NCBI GenBank assembly: GCA_964645815.1
Contig: CAZYCR010000022.1
Coordinates: 1 to 13,794 of the forward strand
Direction of reading: 5' to 3'
DNA length: 13,794 nucleotides
Source: JAHISC01 sp964645815
GTDB taxonomy: Bacteria > Patescibacteriota > Patescibacteriia > UBA9934
This document shows positions 6,980 through 11,846 of the stretch, piece by piece. Position 1 is the first letter of the stretch; the number at the start of each line of letters is the position of its first letter. The translations under genes were made by a program, and so were the position numbers. Under the pieces are notes generated by a model that searched no databases, was not told the origin of the DNA, and saw nothing but the letters and a program-made list of their open reading frames with translations.

Positions 6980-7210
6980 TTAAATTACTTGACGGTCGAG
7001 CATGGCTTCGTATTCCGGCCATCTGTCTTGAACCCGGCTAATAATACCTTCGAGGTCATTATCATCGTGTAATTCACCCCAACGTTCATGTTCACGAACT
7101 GCTTGTTCAACAAATTCATCAAAGGCTTCTTCATTGACCACACCCTCTCCCAAAGCACGCGAGGCAACGTCCTTAAAAAAATCTTCTTCGTTGAACTCTA
7201 GGTTTTCCAT
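6980..7210 (-). CDS. Small acidic protein of unknown function
   Basis: This 76-residue protein is strongly acidic and predicted helical (NEEDFFKDVASRAL, EEAFDEFVEQAVREHERWGELHDDNDLEGIISRVQDRWPEYEAM), with no cysteine, membrane segment or signal peptide. I recognise no family. It sits between the VKOR gene (2-bp gap) and the beta-CASP gene (2-bp gap), so it is translated as part of that operon; the tight junctions on both sides and lack of a competing frame make it a real gene. It could be a partner or regulator of the beta-CASP enzyme, which is only a guess from position. Confidence 0.75.
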   Translation of the reverse strand: MENLEFNEEDFFKDVASRALGEGVVNEEAFDEFVEQAVREHERWGELHDDNDLEGIISRVQDRWPEYEAMLDRQVI

Positions 7211-7212
7211 AG

Positions 7213-7671
7213 TTAATTTTCAGTTGTTGAAATTGTTACTTTTTCTTTCGCTGTAATCATGAAAATTGAAATCAGCATGATGATTATAGCTACTTGCTGA
7301 GTCATGCACAGAATACACCAAGTGTAGAGGATGAATGCCTCAACAAAAGTCAGATATAAAGCGAACAGTGTTCCCAAAATCAAACCGGCTTTCAATAAGC
7401 TTTCTAGTGTTTGATTTTTTGTTTTGAGATAAACCAATAAGCCGAACAAGAAAAATGCATAAGCAAACGTACCGACAACTGCTACAGGAACACCTAAAAC
7501 TTCCGAGTAGGCACTCTTATTAACAATATCGCAGTTAAAAGTATCATTGATACTACAAATTTCATGTGTGCCGGGATCAAAATGAGCCCAGCTGGAATAA
7601 ATCGAGATCACCAAACCAATTGTGGCGGCGATAAGAAAAATAATTATTAAAATCTTTTGTTTTTTCATCAT
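7213..7671 (-). CDS. VKOR-family membrane thiol oxidoreductase (disulfide-bond formation)
   Basis: The 152-residue protein has four membrane segments (about 7-27, 62-82, 92-115, 118-140) and the four conserved cysteines of bacterial vitamin K epoxide reductase homologues: C39 and C47 in the outer loop (CSINDTFNCDIV), the nearby S53 and GVPVAVVG, and the quinone-proximal CxxC C119-x-x-C122 in WCILC. Bacterial VKOR does the job of DsbB: it reoxidises a periplasmic thioredoxin-fold partner and passes electrons to quinone. The partner is encoded directly upstream with a 3-bp gap. In many bacteria the two are fused in one chain; here they are separate. Start is the first of two Met codons (MMKK); no Shine-Dalgarno. 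Confidence 0.94.
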   Translation of the reverse strand: MMKKQKILIIIFLIAATIGLVISIYSSWAHFDPGTHEICSINDTFNCDIVNKSAYSEVLGVPVAVVGTFAYAFFLFGLLVYLKTKNQTLESLLKAGLILGTLFALYLTFVEAFILYTWCILCMTQQVAIIIMLISIFMITAKEKVTISTTEN

Positions 7672-7674
7672 AAT

Positions 7675-8043
7675 TTATGGTAACTGGCAGTCGTAAAATT
7701 CTGCTAGATTTTCCAACGGAACATCACCCACGAGATTTTCTCCATCCGGTCTAGTCCATTTTGGAACACCCGTAACATCTGGGCAAAGATCAAAGGTGTT
7801 TGAGCCTGGTGTAGAACATTCGATGTAATCGATGTATTTAAATGAAGAACCGAATCTGTCTTTGGTATTGGCACAATTATGACACCAATAAGCACCATAC
7901 ATTTGACCGCCTTGATCAGTGATGCACTGAGCAAAATCGTCGTAAGGTGAAGGTGCATTGCTCTTAATGGCCGCGTAAACAATAATTGCTGCCATCATAG
8001 CAATACCAAGTAAGACAAAACCCAAAGTCGAATTCATTTTCAT
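7675..8043 (-). CDS. Membrane-anchored thioredoxin-fold oxidant, partner of VKOR
   Basis: The 122-residue protein has an N-terminal membrane anchor (residues 8-26) followed by an extracytoplasmic thioredoxin-like domain. MYGAYWCHNCANTKDRFG carries the redox pair C54/C57 (CHNC, with Asn where CPHC is usual), and FKYIDYIECS and TGVPKW (cis-Pro P94) follow. This pattern is the one seen in the C-terminal thioredoxin domain of fused VKOR proteins. Extra cysteines C40, C77, C87 and C119 probably form structural disulfides. Its inferred role is to oxidise secreted proteins and be reoxidised by the VKOR encoded next. It is first in the operon with a strong promoter at 8064-8092. The second Met (MKM) is a possible alternative start. 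Confidence 0.9.
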   Translation of the reverse strand: MKMNSTLGFVLLGIAMMAAIIVYAAIKSNAPSPYDDFAQCITDQGGQMYGAYWCHNCANTKDRFGSSFKYIDYIECSTPGSNTFDLCPDVTGVPKWTRPDGENLVGDVPLENLAEFYDCQLP

Positions 8044-8063
8044 AATAGTTGTTTTACTTTGAT

Positions 8064-8092
8064 ATAATACGAAAAATAGTCGTAGTTGACAA
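8064..8092 (-). promoter_or_regulatory. Promoter of the thioredoxin-fold/VKOR/acidic/beta-CASP operon
   Basis: On the minus strand TTGTCA (8087-8092), 17 bases and TATTAT (8064-8069) give 5/6 and 5/6 matches to sigma-70 consensus, 20 bases before the first ATG. The -35 is nearly the complement of the -35 of the divergent dus promoter. Confidence 0.75.
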
Positions 8093-8114
8093 TAGACACA
8101 AAATCACTAACAAT
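8086..8114 (+). promoter_or_regulatory. Promoter of dus, near-leaderless
   Basis: A perfect TTGACA (8086-8091) is followed after 17 bases by AACAAT (8109-8114, 4/6), ending 9 bases before the dus ATG at 8124, so the message would have almost no leader. A second plus-strand signal is the extended -10 TGATATAAT at 8060-8068, which would give a leader of about 50 bases. The two could be alternative starts. Confidence 0.6.
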
Positions 8115-8123
8115 ACCGCCGTT

Positions 8124-9077
8124 ATGACATTTTCGTGGGACTCAACCAGTCGCCCAATCATTGGTTTGGCACCAATGGCCGATATGACAGATTCGGCTTT
8201 TTGTCGTTTGGTCAAATCACTGGCCAATCCACTAGTTTGGCGTGAGATGGTTTCTAGCGAGGCGATCGTGCGCGGTAACAAAAAAACTTTAAAGATGACT
8301 GCAGTCACTCCCGCTGAACGACCATTGATCCAACAAATCTTTGGCGCTGATCCTGAGACTATGGCCAAAGCCGCAGCAATGATCGTTGAAACGAGTGCAC
8401 CCGACGGAATTGATATCAACATGGGTTGTCCGGTTTACAAAATCACTTCTAACTTCAACGGCGCAGCTCTCATGAAAGACGCGCCACTGGCTAAAAAAAT
8501 CATCCAAGCAGTCAAGGCTGCGGTCAGTGTCCCTGTTTCAGTGAAAATGCGAGCTGGCTGGTCTTCTCCCGAAGAATGTATTGAATTTTCAAAAATTGTT
8601 GAGGAAGCCGGAGCTGATCTAATCTCAATTCATGGTCGAACCAAAATTCAGGCATATTCCGGTCGGGCAAATCGCGAAGTTGTTAAAAGAGCAAAAGATG
8701 AAATATCAATTCCGGTGTTGTACAATGGAGATATTACTTCGGCCGATGAATTCCTAAGTGCTATCGAAGAAACCGGTTGTGATGGTGCGCTGATTGGCCG
8801 AGGAGCTCTTGGAAACCCTTGGATCTTCCGAGATATCGAAACTAAGTTAGCCGGCAAAGAGATTCAGCCTGTAAGTCTTACCGAGCGGATCGAAACAGTT
8901 AATAAACATCTCGATTTACACTTATCTTTGTACGGAGAAAATTATTTGCCAACATTCCGTAAGCACTTATCTTGGTATTTTAAAGGTATTCCTGGTATTA
9001 AAGAGTATCGAGCGGCGATGATGACAGCCCCAGATCGAGAAAGTCTCCAAAAAATCTTCAATCAGTTGCTCTCTTGA
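8124..9077 (+). CDS. dus: tRNA-dihydrouridine synthase (DusB-like)
   Basis: This FMN enzyme reduces specific uridines in tRNA. From ATG at 8124 it is 317 residues, the usual family length; the frame stays open back to 8049 but that stretch overlaps promoters and does not fit the family. The N-terminal barrel begins IIGLAPMADMTDSAFC; QIFGADPE (71-78), DINMGCPV with catalytic C102, SVKMRAGW (139-146), SIHGRT (168-173), YNGDI (200-204) and IGRGALGNPW (224-233) mark substrate and FMN sites. The helical C-terminal domain (250-317) follows. The usual lysine-rich loop after the Cys reads VYKITSNFNGAAL. The TGA stop lies within a palindrome (9070-9090). A RimK-like ligase follows 34 bp downstream. 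Confidence 0.95.
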   Translation: MTFSWDSTSRPIIGLAPMADMTDSAFCRLVKSLANPLVWREMVSSEAIVRGNKKTLKMTAVTPAERPLIQQIFGADPETMAKAAAMIVETSAPDGIDINMGCPVYKITSNFNGAALMKDAPLAKKIIQAVKAAVSVPVSVKMRAGWSSPEECIEFSKIVEEAGADLISIHGRTKIQAYSGRANREVVKRAKDEISIPVLYNGDITSADEFLSAIEETGCDGALIGRGALGNPWIFRDIETKLAGKEIQPVSLTERIETVNKHLDLHLSLYGENYLPTFRKHLSWYFKGIPGIKEYRAAMMTAPDRESLQKIFNQLLS

Positions 9078-9090
9078 CCAAGTCAAGAGA
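9070..9090 (+). terminator. Perfect palindrome over the dus stop codon; weak terminator or operator
   Basis: Nine bases TCTCTTGAC (9070-9078), loop CAA, and their exact complement GTCAAGAGA (9082-9090) form a stem including the dus TGA. It is followed only by ACATTTTAC, a short T-run, so termination would be inefficient. The left arm contains the -35 box (TTGACC) of the next gene, so as DNA it could equally be a repressor site. Confidence 0.5.
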
Positions 9091-9102
9091 ACATTTTACA
9101 CT
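9074..9102 (+). promoter_or_regulatory. Promoter of the RimK-like gene, near-leaderless
   Basis: TTGACC (9074-9079, 5/6), 17 bases and TACACT (9097-9102, 4/6) end 9 bases before the ATG at 9112. The expected transcript start lies only 2-3 bases before the start codon. Confidence 0.55.
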
Positions 9103-9111
9103 TTGATCGAT

Positions 9112-10056
9112 ATGAATATCGCCATCCTCACATTCGTCAGCTCAAACAAGCAGCTGGCTGTTGGTACCAAAAGCGTTATTAAAGAAGCCCGTGAGCGAGG
9201 CCATAAAGTTAAAGTTCTCTTTAGCCCCTATGTTGGATTAGTTTTTGGTAATGGAAAAACATTGACTTACAAAGGTAAAGCCTTAAATCCAAATGATTTT
9301 GATGTTGTTGTTGTTCGTCCTGGTTTTACTAAAGATCCAAGCGTCAACGCTTCACTCATTAAACAATTCCAATTGGCCGGCTTTTATGTACTAAATGGCT
9401 ATATCGGCGTTTTCCGAGCTAAGAACAAAATCAGAACCTTACAAATGCTGGATCATTTCGGAGTCCCTGTCCCAAAAACTGTGGTCGTCGAAGATCCGGC
9501 TATTTTAGAAGAAGCGGCTCAGGAGTTCCGCTTCCCTGTTATTATCAAATCAATTTTTGGCACTCATGGACGTGGAGTTTTCTTGGCGGAATCTGAACGG
9601 TCATTGAAACCGATTGTTGAATATTTAACTACAGCTGAACGTGGCCCTGTTTCTTTGCAAGAATATATTAAAGAAGCCAAAGGAAAAGATTTGCGTGTTT
9701 TCGTGCTTGGTAAGAAAGTTTTGGCAACCATGGAGCGAGTGGCTAAGAGTGGCGAATTCAGAGCAAACTTCCACAAAGGTGGCAGTGTGGGTGTCGCCGA
9801 CTTGTCCGATGAAGAGAAAAAGATTGCCATTAAAGCATCACAAGTCTTGGGACTCGATATTTCTGGTGTAGACATTTTGCGGACTAAAAAAGGACCAAAA
9901 GTTATTGAAGTTAACTCCAATCCAGGACTAGAAGGTATTAGTAAGGCATCCGGTATCAATATTGCTGAAAAAATGGTTGATTTTATTGAACACAGAGTTG
10001 AAAAATACGGGTCTAAAAGAAAGCGACCTCTGCCTCGCCGAAAAATGACAGAATAG
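9112..10056 (+). CDS. RimK-family ATP-grasp ligase (glutamate-ligase type)
   Basis: The 314-residue protein has the RimK layout: a pre-ATP-grasp domain (1-100, MNIAILTFVSS), then an ATP-grasp domain with FPVIIKSIFGTHGRGVFL (141-158, nucleotide-binding glycine loop), SLQEYIKEAKGKDLRVFVLG (181-200), RANFHKGGS (217-225) and EVNSNPGLEGI (267-277, Mg2+ ligands). RimK adds glutamates to the C-terminus of ribosomal protein S6; relatives (LysX, MptN/CofF) use other substrates, so the target here is not settled. A basic tail of about 16 residues (KYGSKRKRPLPRRKMTE) extends past the usual end and could bind RNA or the ribosome. TTG at 9103 is an alternative start, but the promoter spacing and family favour ATG. 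Together with dus it forms a translation-related pair. Confidence 0.92.
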   Translation: MNIAILTFVSSNKQLAVGTKSVIKEARERGHKVKVLFSPYVGLVFGNGKTLTYKGKALNPNDFDVVVVRPGFTKDPSVNASLIKQFQLAGFYVLNGYIGVFRAKNKIRTLQMLDHFGVPVPKTVVVEDPAILEEAAQEFRFPVIIKSIFGTHGRGVFLAESERSLKPIVEYLTTAERGPVSLQEYIKEAKGKDLRVFVLGKKVLATMERVAKSGEFRANFHKGGSVGVADLSDEEKKIAIKASQVLGLDISGVDILRTKKGPKVIEVNSNPGLEGISKASGINIAEKMVDFIEHRVEKYGSKRKRPLPRRKMTE

Positions 10057-10057
10057 T

Positions 10058-10087
10058 AAAACCGGCCGAAAGGCCGGTTTTAATTTT
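10058..10087. terminator. Bidirectional terminator between the RimK-like and riboflavin kinase genes
   Basis: AAAACCGGCC (10058-10067), GAAA tetraloop and GGCCGGTTTT (10072-10081) make a perfect 10-bp stem, then AATTTT. It begins 2 bases after the RimK-like TAG and includes the riboflavin kinase stop codon on the other strand, so it serves both converging genes. Confidence 0.93.
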
Positions 10088-10478
10088 CATCTTCTTCGCT
10101 TTCGCTTTCGCTAAAAGTTCTAAAAAATTCTTCTACTTGCTGAACATCGTGCTGGATTTTTTGACGCAGACGTTCATTTGAATCGTAGTTAATCAATTCA
10201 CCGATTTTCTTCACGATAATTATATCCAATTCCTTCCCCAACAAATCACCTTCGAAACCGAGTAAGTGAACTTCGAACTTTGGTGGTTCACCCGAGCCAT
10301 AGCAAAGAGCCCCAGGAAAATACCAGCCATCGAAATAGACTCGAGCTGCGTAAACTCCATATTCTAGTTCCGGCTCTCGACCAAGATCGAGATTGGCCGT
10401 TGGGAAGTCGAAATCTCTACCTGCAATTCCCTCGCCACGGACCACCGGGCCAGTGAAATGTTTTTCTTTCCTTGCCAT
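10080..10478 (-). CDS. Stand-alone riboflavin kinase
   Basis: Makes FMN from riboflavin and ATP. The 132-residue protein corresponds to the C-terminal flavokinase domain of bacterial RibF: FTGPVVRGEGIAG (8-20), DFPTANL (24-30, the Mg-ATP PTAN motif, with Asp where Gly is usual before FPTAN), EYGVYAARV (39-47), PPKFEVHLLGFEGDLLGKEL (65-84, including catalytic E69), and IGELINYDSNERLRQKIQHD (92-111). The FAD-synthetase (nucleotidyltransferase) domain that normally precedes it is absent, so FAD must come from another gene or from outside. It ends in a very acidic tail (SESESEEDEN). FMN supply fits the nearby FMN enzyme Dus. Its promoter starts at the edge of the structured element (10500-10528). 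Confidence 0.93.
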   Translation of the reverse strand: MARKEKHFTGPVVRGEGIAGRDFDFPTANLDLGREPELEYGVYAARVYFDGWYFPGALCYGSGEPPKFEVHLLGFEGDLLGKELDIIIVKKIGELINYDSNERLRQKIQHDVQQVEEFFRTFSESESEEDEN

Positions 10479-10499
10479 AAGATCAGGAAAATTTTGTGA

Positions 10500-10528
10500 A
10501 GTATAGCTTGGGGTTTTCTATCTGTCAA
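10500..10528 (-). promoter_or_regulatory. Riboflavin kinase promoter, -35 supplied by the left end of the structured element
   Basis: On the minus strand perfect TTGACA (10523-10528), 17 bases and TATACT (10500-10505, 5/6) form one of the strongest promoters in the window. The -35 hexamer is exactly the outermost six bases of the left inverted repeat; the -10 lies in the flanking sequence. The leader would be about 15 bases. Confidence 0.8.
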
Positions 10529-10540
10529 GCGGGCGCTCGT
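10523..10540 (+). repeat. Left terminal inverted repeat (closing stem, 5' arm)
   Basis: TGTCAAGCGGGCGCTCGT pairs with the right end along its whole length, except for one extra base in the C-run of the right copy. Its outer six bases read TTGACA on the minus strand. Confidence 0.9.
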
Positions 10541-10542
10541 AC

Positions 10543-10666
10543 ATAGAGTTTTGATACCGGATGTCGGCCGCTCCGGCGGCGGCCGCATCCTGTGGCCTCA
10601 GAGTTTTGCTCCCGCAAGATGCGGGAGGCCAAGCCAAAACTCCTCCGGCAACTATCAAAACTCTAT
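10543..10666. repeat. Arm B of the structured element, with two nested GC-rich hairpins
   Basis: ATAGAGTTTTGATA (10543-10556) and its exact complement TATCAAAACTCTAT (10653-10666) close an arm holding hairpins at 10559-10590 and 10601-10641. The sequence GAGTTTTG occurs again inside at 10601-10608 and its complement at 10635-10641, so the arm may also pair in an alternative register. Confidence 0.8.
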
Positions 10667-10721
10667 ATACTCGCTAATGTTTTATAACTCTACTCCAAAA
10701 TGTTTTTATTCTCATCAGCGA

Positions 10722-10855
10722 GTGTATGAACAAATTATGAATGAGTCCTGAATTTGCGAGACAGATTTTTCAGCAACTATTTATTCAGTGATTCAAAAAT
10801 GAAGACTGAAAAATACGTCTCGCGACAGGACAAATGAATAATTTAGTTCATACAC
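10722..10855. repeat. Arm D of the structured element, 134-nt long hairpin
   Basis: From base to tip the paired blocks are GTGTATGAAC/GTTCATACAC (10722-10731 with 10846-10855), AAATTAT/ATAATTT (10732-10738 with 10838-10844), TCCTG/CAGGA (10746-10750 with 10826-10830), GCGAGAC/GTCTCGC (10756-10762 with 10817-10823), and ATTTTTCAG/CTGAAAAAT (10765-10773 with 10806-10814). That is 38 pairs interrupted by small internal loops, with a 32-nt apical loop. Confidence 0.85.
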
Positions 10856-10872
10856 GAGCGCCCCGCTTGACA
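10854..10872 (+). repeat. Right terminal inverted repeat (closing stem, 3' arm)
   Basis: ACGAGCGCCCCGCTTGACA is the complement of the left end with one extra C. Its outer six bases read TTGACA on the plus strand, forming the -35 of the following gene. Confidence 0.9.
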
Positions 10873-10895
10873 AATCCTTTATTTTCAGCTAAGGT
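10867..10895 (+). promoter_or_regulatory. Promoter of the 96-codon gene, -35 supplied by the right end of the structured element
   Basis: Perfect TTGACA (10867-10872) at the very end of the inverted repeat is followed after 17 bases by TAAGGT (10890-10895), a poor -10 (3/6). The strength is therefore uncertain. Transcription would begin near 10902. Confidence 0.5.
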
Positions 10896-10907
10896 TCTTG
10901 GTCGCAT

Positions 10908-10912
10908 GGAGG
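10908..10912 (+). promoter_or_regulatory. Shine-Dalgarno of the 96-codon gene
   Basis: GGAGG lies 4 bases before the ATG at 10917 and decides the start. It is the only clear Shine-Dalgarno in this window. It lies inside a four-codon frame (ATG 10906 to TGA 10920, peptide MEAS) whose stop overlaps the gene's ATG. Confidence 0.7.
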
Positions 10913-10916
10913 CGTC

Positions 10917-11207
10917 ATGAAGCAGACTGTCCCTTGGATCAGAAGGATTCTTGATCGCGGACGAAGCTTCTGGCTCCGTCTGCGTATCGTCTACTGGAAG
11001 TTCCGCTTGACTGGCGGAGACGACCGCTTGATCGCCGAGAGTACTCGGGATCAGCCGTATCTCCGACACATCAAGAACAAGCACGATCTCATTGGATTCA
11101 TCTTTGACACAGAAACAAGGAGGCAAAAGATAAATCGTGAAGTGCTGGCTGAACGTCGGCTGCTCTGGCTGGCCAAGAAGCTCCATCAGTCCGACATCCA
11201 GGCCTAA
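10917..11207 (+). CDS. Basic 96-residue protein of unknown function
   Basis: I do not recognise this protein. It is rich in Arg, Trp and Leu (MKQTVPWIRRILDRGR, FWLRLRIVYWKFRLTG), mostly helical in appearance, with no signal peptide, cysteine or clear membrane segment. Several signs mark it as foreign to its neighbours. By my count 63 of 96 third codon positions are G or C, all seven lysines are AAG while neighbouring genes use mainly AAA, and it alone has a strong Shine-Dalgarno. It has a promoter borrowed from the right end of the structured element and a good terminator directly after its stop, so it forms a self-contained cassette with that element. A 112-codon frame on the opposite strand exists but lacks such signals. 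Function and reality as a protein remain unproven. Confidence 0.62.
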   Translation: MKQTVPWIRRILDRGRSFWLRLRIVYWKFRLTGGDDRLIAESTRDQPYLRHIKNKHDLIGFIFDTETRRQKINREVLAERRLLWLAKKLHQSDIQA

Positions 11208-11210
11208 CTT

Positions 11211-11246
11211 AAACGGCGCCCTCGTGGGACGCCGTTTAGCATTTTT
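11211..11246 (+). terminator. Terminator of the 96-codon gene
   Basis: AAACGGCG (11211-11218) pairs with CGCCGTTT (11230-11237), with an inner CCC/GGG pairing and one bulged A, followed by AGC and TTTTT (11242-11246). It starts 4 bases after the TAA. The T-run touches the stop codon of the convergent coiled-coil gene, so it may also slow that transcript from the other side. Confidence 0.85.
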
Positions 11247-11790
11247 AAAGTTTTTTCAAAGCTTCGATTAGAGCTAACTGCTCTTTATAATTTTGATTTG
11301 TTTCTTCAAGATCATATTCAGTAGCCGCTAATTTTTCTTCTGCCAACGTGATCTTTTTTTGTAAATCAGCATCGCCTCGCAATCGATGCGACAATCGTTT
11401 GAGAAAATTTCCAGACTCCTGCCATTCTTTATATGCTTTCCTGCTCTGCAAAACATACTCTTCAGCCTGTTGTAGTTGTTTTTGTAAATCATCCAACTTA
11501 TCTTGAAGAACTGCTAAATCAAGTTTTGTACTTTCTAACTTTCTAAAAATCTCTTCTCTGCCTTCTTCTCGTGCCGCCTCCTCCTCTGCTGATTTCATAA
11601 TCACTTCATCGGCAACATCATAACCAAGTTCTTGAGCTTCTTGTTGCGACTTAACAGTCTCGGCATAGCGCTCTGCCCTCTCGAGAACCGATTGTTCTTT
11701 AGCCTCAGTATTATCAGCCAATTTAAAACCGGCTAATTCCTTCTGAGACATTTCGTCAAATTCCCCATCGGGATGATTTTGTGTTTCCAT
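11245..11790 (-). CDS. Coiled-coil protein of unknown function
   Basis: The 181-residue, acidic protein has no signal peptide, membrane segment or cysteine. Two long heptad-rich stretches are visible, about residues 78-118 (EEIFRKLESTKLDLAVLQDK and onward) and 140-178 (LQKKITLAEEKLAATEYDLE and onward), joined by KEWQESGNFLKRLSHRLRGD, which looks like a turn with a basic helix. This suggests an antiparallel helical hairpin or a dimeric scaffold. No family is recognised. ATG at 11788-11790 is the only sensible start; there is no Shine-Dalgarno. A -10-like TACACT (minus strand, 11815-11820) next to a perfect DnaA-box sequence lies just upstream. It is divergent from glmS. Confidence 0.78.
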   Translation of the reverse strand: METQNHPDGEFDEMSQKELAGFKLADNTEAKEQSVLERAERYAETVKSQQEAQELGYDVADEVIMKSAEEEAAREEGREEIFRKLESTKLDLAVLQDKLDDLQKQLQQAEEYVLQSRKAYKEWQESGNFLKRLSHRLRGDADLQKKITLAEEKLAATEYDLEETNQNYKEQLALIEALKKL

Positions 11791-11805
11791 AAATATTTTT
11801 TAAAG

Positions 11806-11814
11806 TTATCCACA
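11806..11814 (+). promoter_or_regulatory. Perfect DnaA-box sequence
   Basis: TTATCCACA matches the DnaA-box consensus exactly and lies in the leader region of the coiled-coil gene. A single copy was seen in this gap, so it may be a regulatory DnaA site or chance. Confidence 0.3.
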
Positions 11815-11846
11815 GTGTAGCGAAATTTAACAATTTTGAACAGATT

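Larger units (their letters stand above)
10523..10872. other. 350-bp multi-hairpin element: candidate structured RNA or non-autonomous mobile element
   Basis: This fills the 438-bp gap between riboflavin kinase and the 96-codon gene, and no credible gene lies in it. The ends pair as an inverted repeat (10523-10540 with 10854-10872). Inside are three arms in a row. Arm B is 10543-10556 with 10653-10666 (14 perfect pairs), enclosing two GC-rich hairpins: GGATG/CGGCCGC with GCGGCCG/CATCC (10559-10590), and GAGTTTTG...CAAAACTC (10601-10641) with CTCCCGC/GCGGGAG inside. Arm C is 10666-10679 with 10713-10726. Arm D is 10722-10855. Arms C, D and the closing stem share a few bases at the junction, as in alternative folds of a multi-way junction. 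The left part is GC-rich and the right part AT-rich. It does not show the conserved cores of RNase P RNA, tmRNA or SRP RNA. No obvious target-site duplication flanks it. Confidence 0.8.

Noticed and set aside
8049..8123. N-terminal extension of Dus
   Set aside because: It overlaps both divergent promoters and adds residues not expected before the IIGLAPMA start of the family.
10551..10751. 66-codon plus-strand frame inside the structured block
   Set aside because: It runs through several perfect hairpin arms, has no ribosome-binding site and its composition follows the palindromes, not codon structure.
10523..10872. RNase P RNA, tmRNA or SRP RNA
   Set aside because: I looked for the conserved cores (for example GAGGAAAGTC of RNase P, or the tRNA-like ends of tmRNA) and did not find them. 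The fold is different, so no known RNA name is given.
10848..11186. 112-codon minus-strand frame opposite the 96-codon gene
   Set aside because: It has no promoter or ribosome-binding site and ends inside the right inverted repeat, while the plus-strand frame has promoter, GGAGG and terminator.
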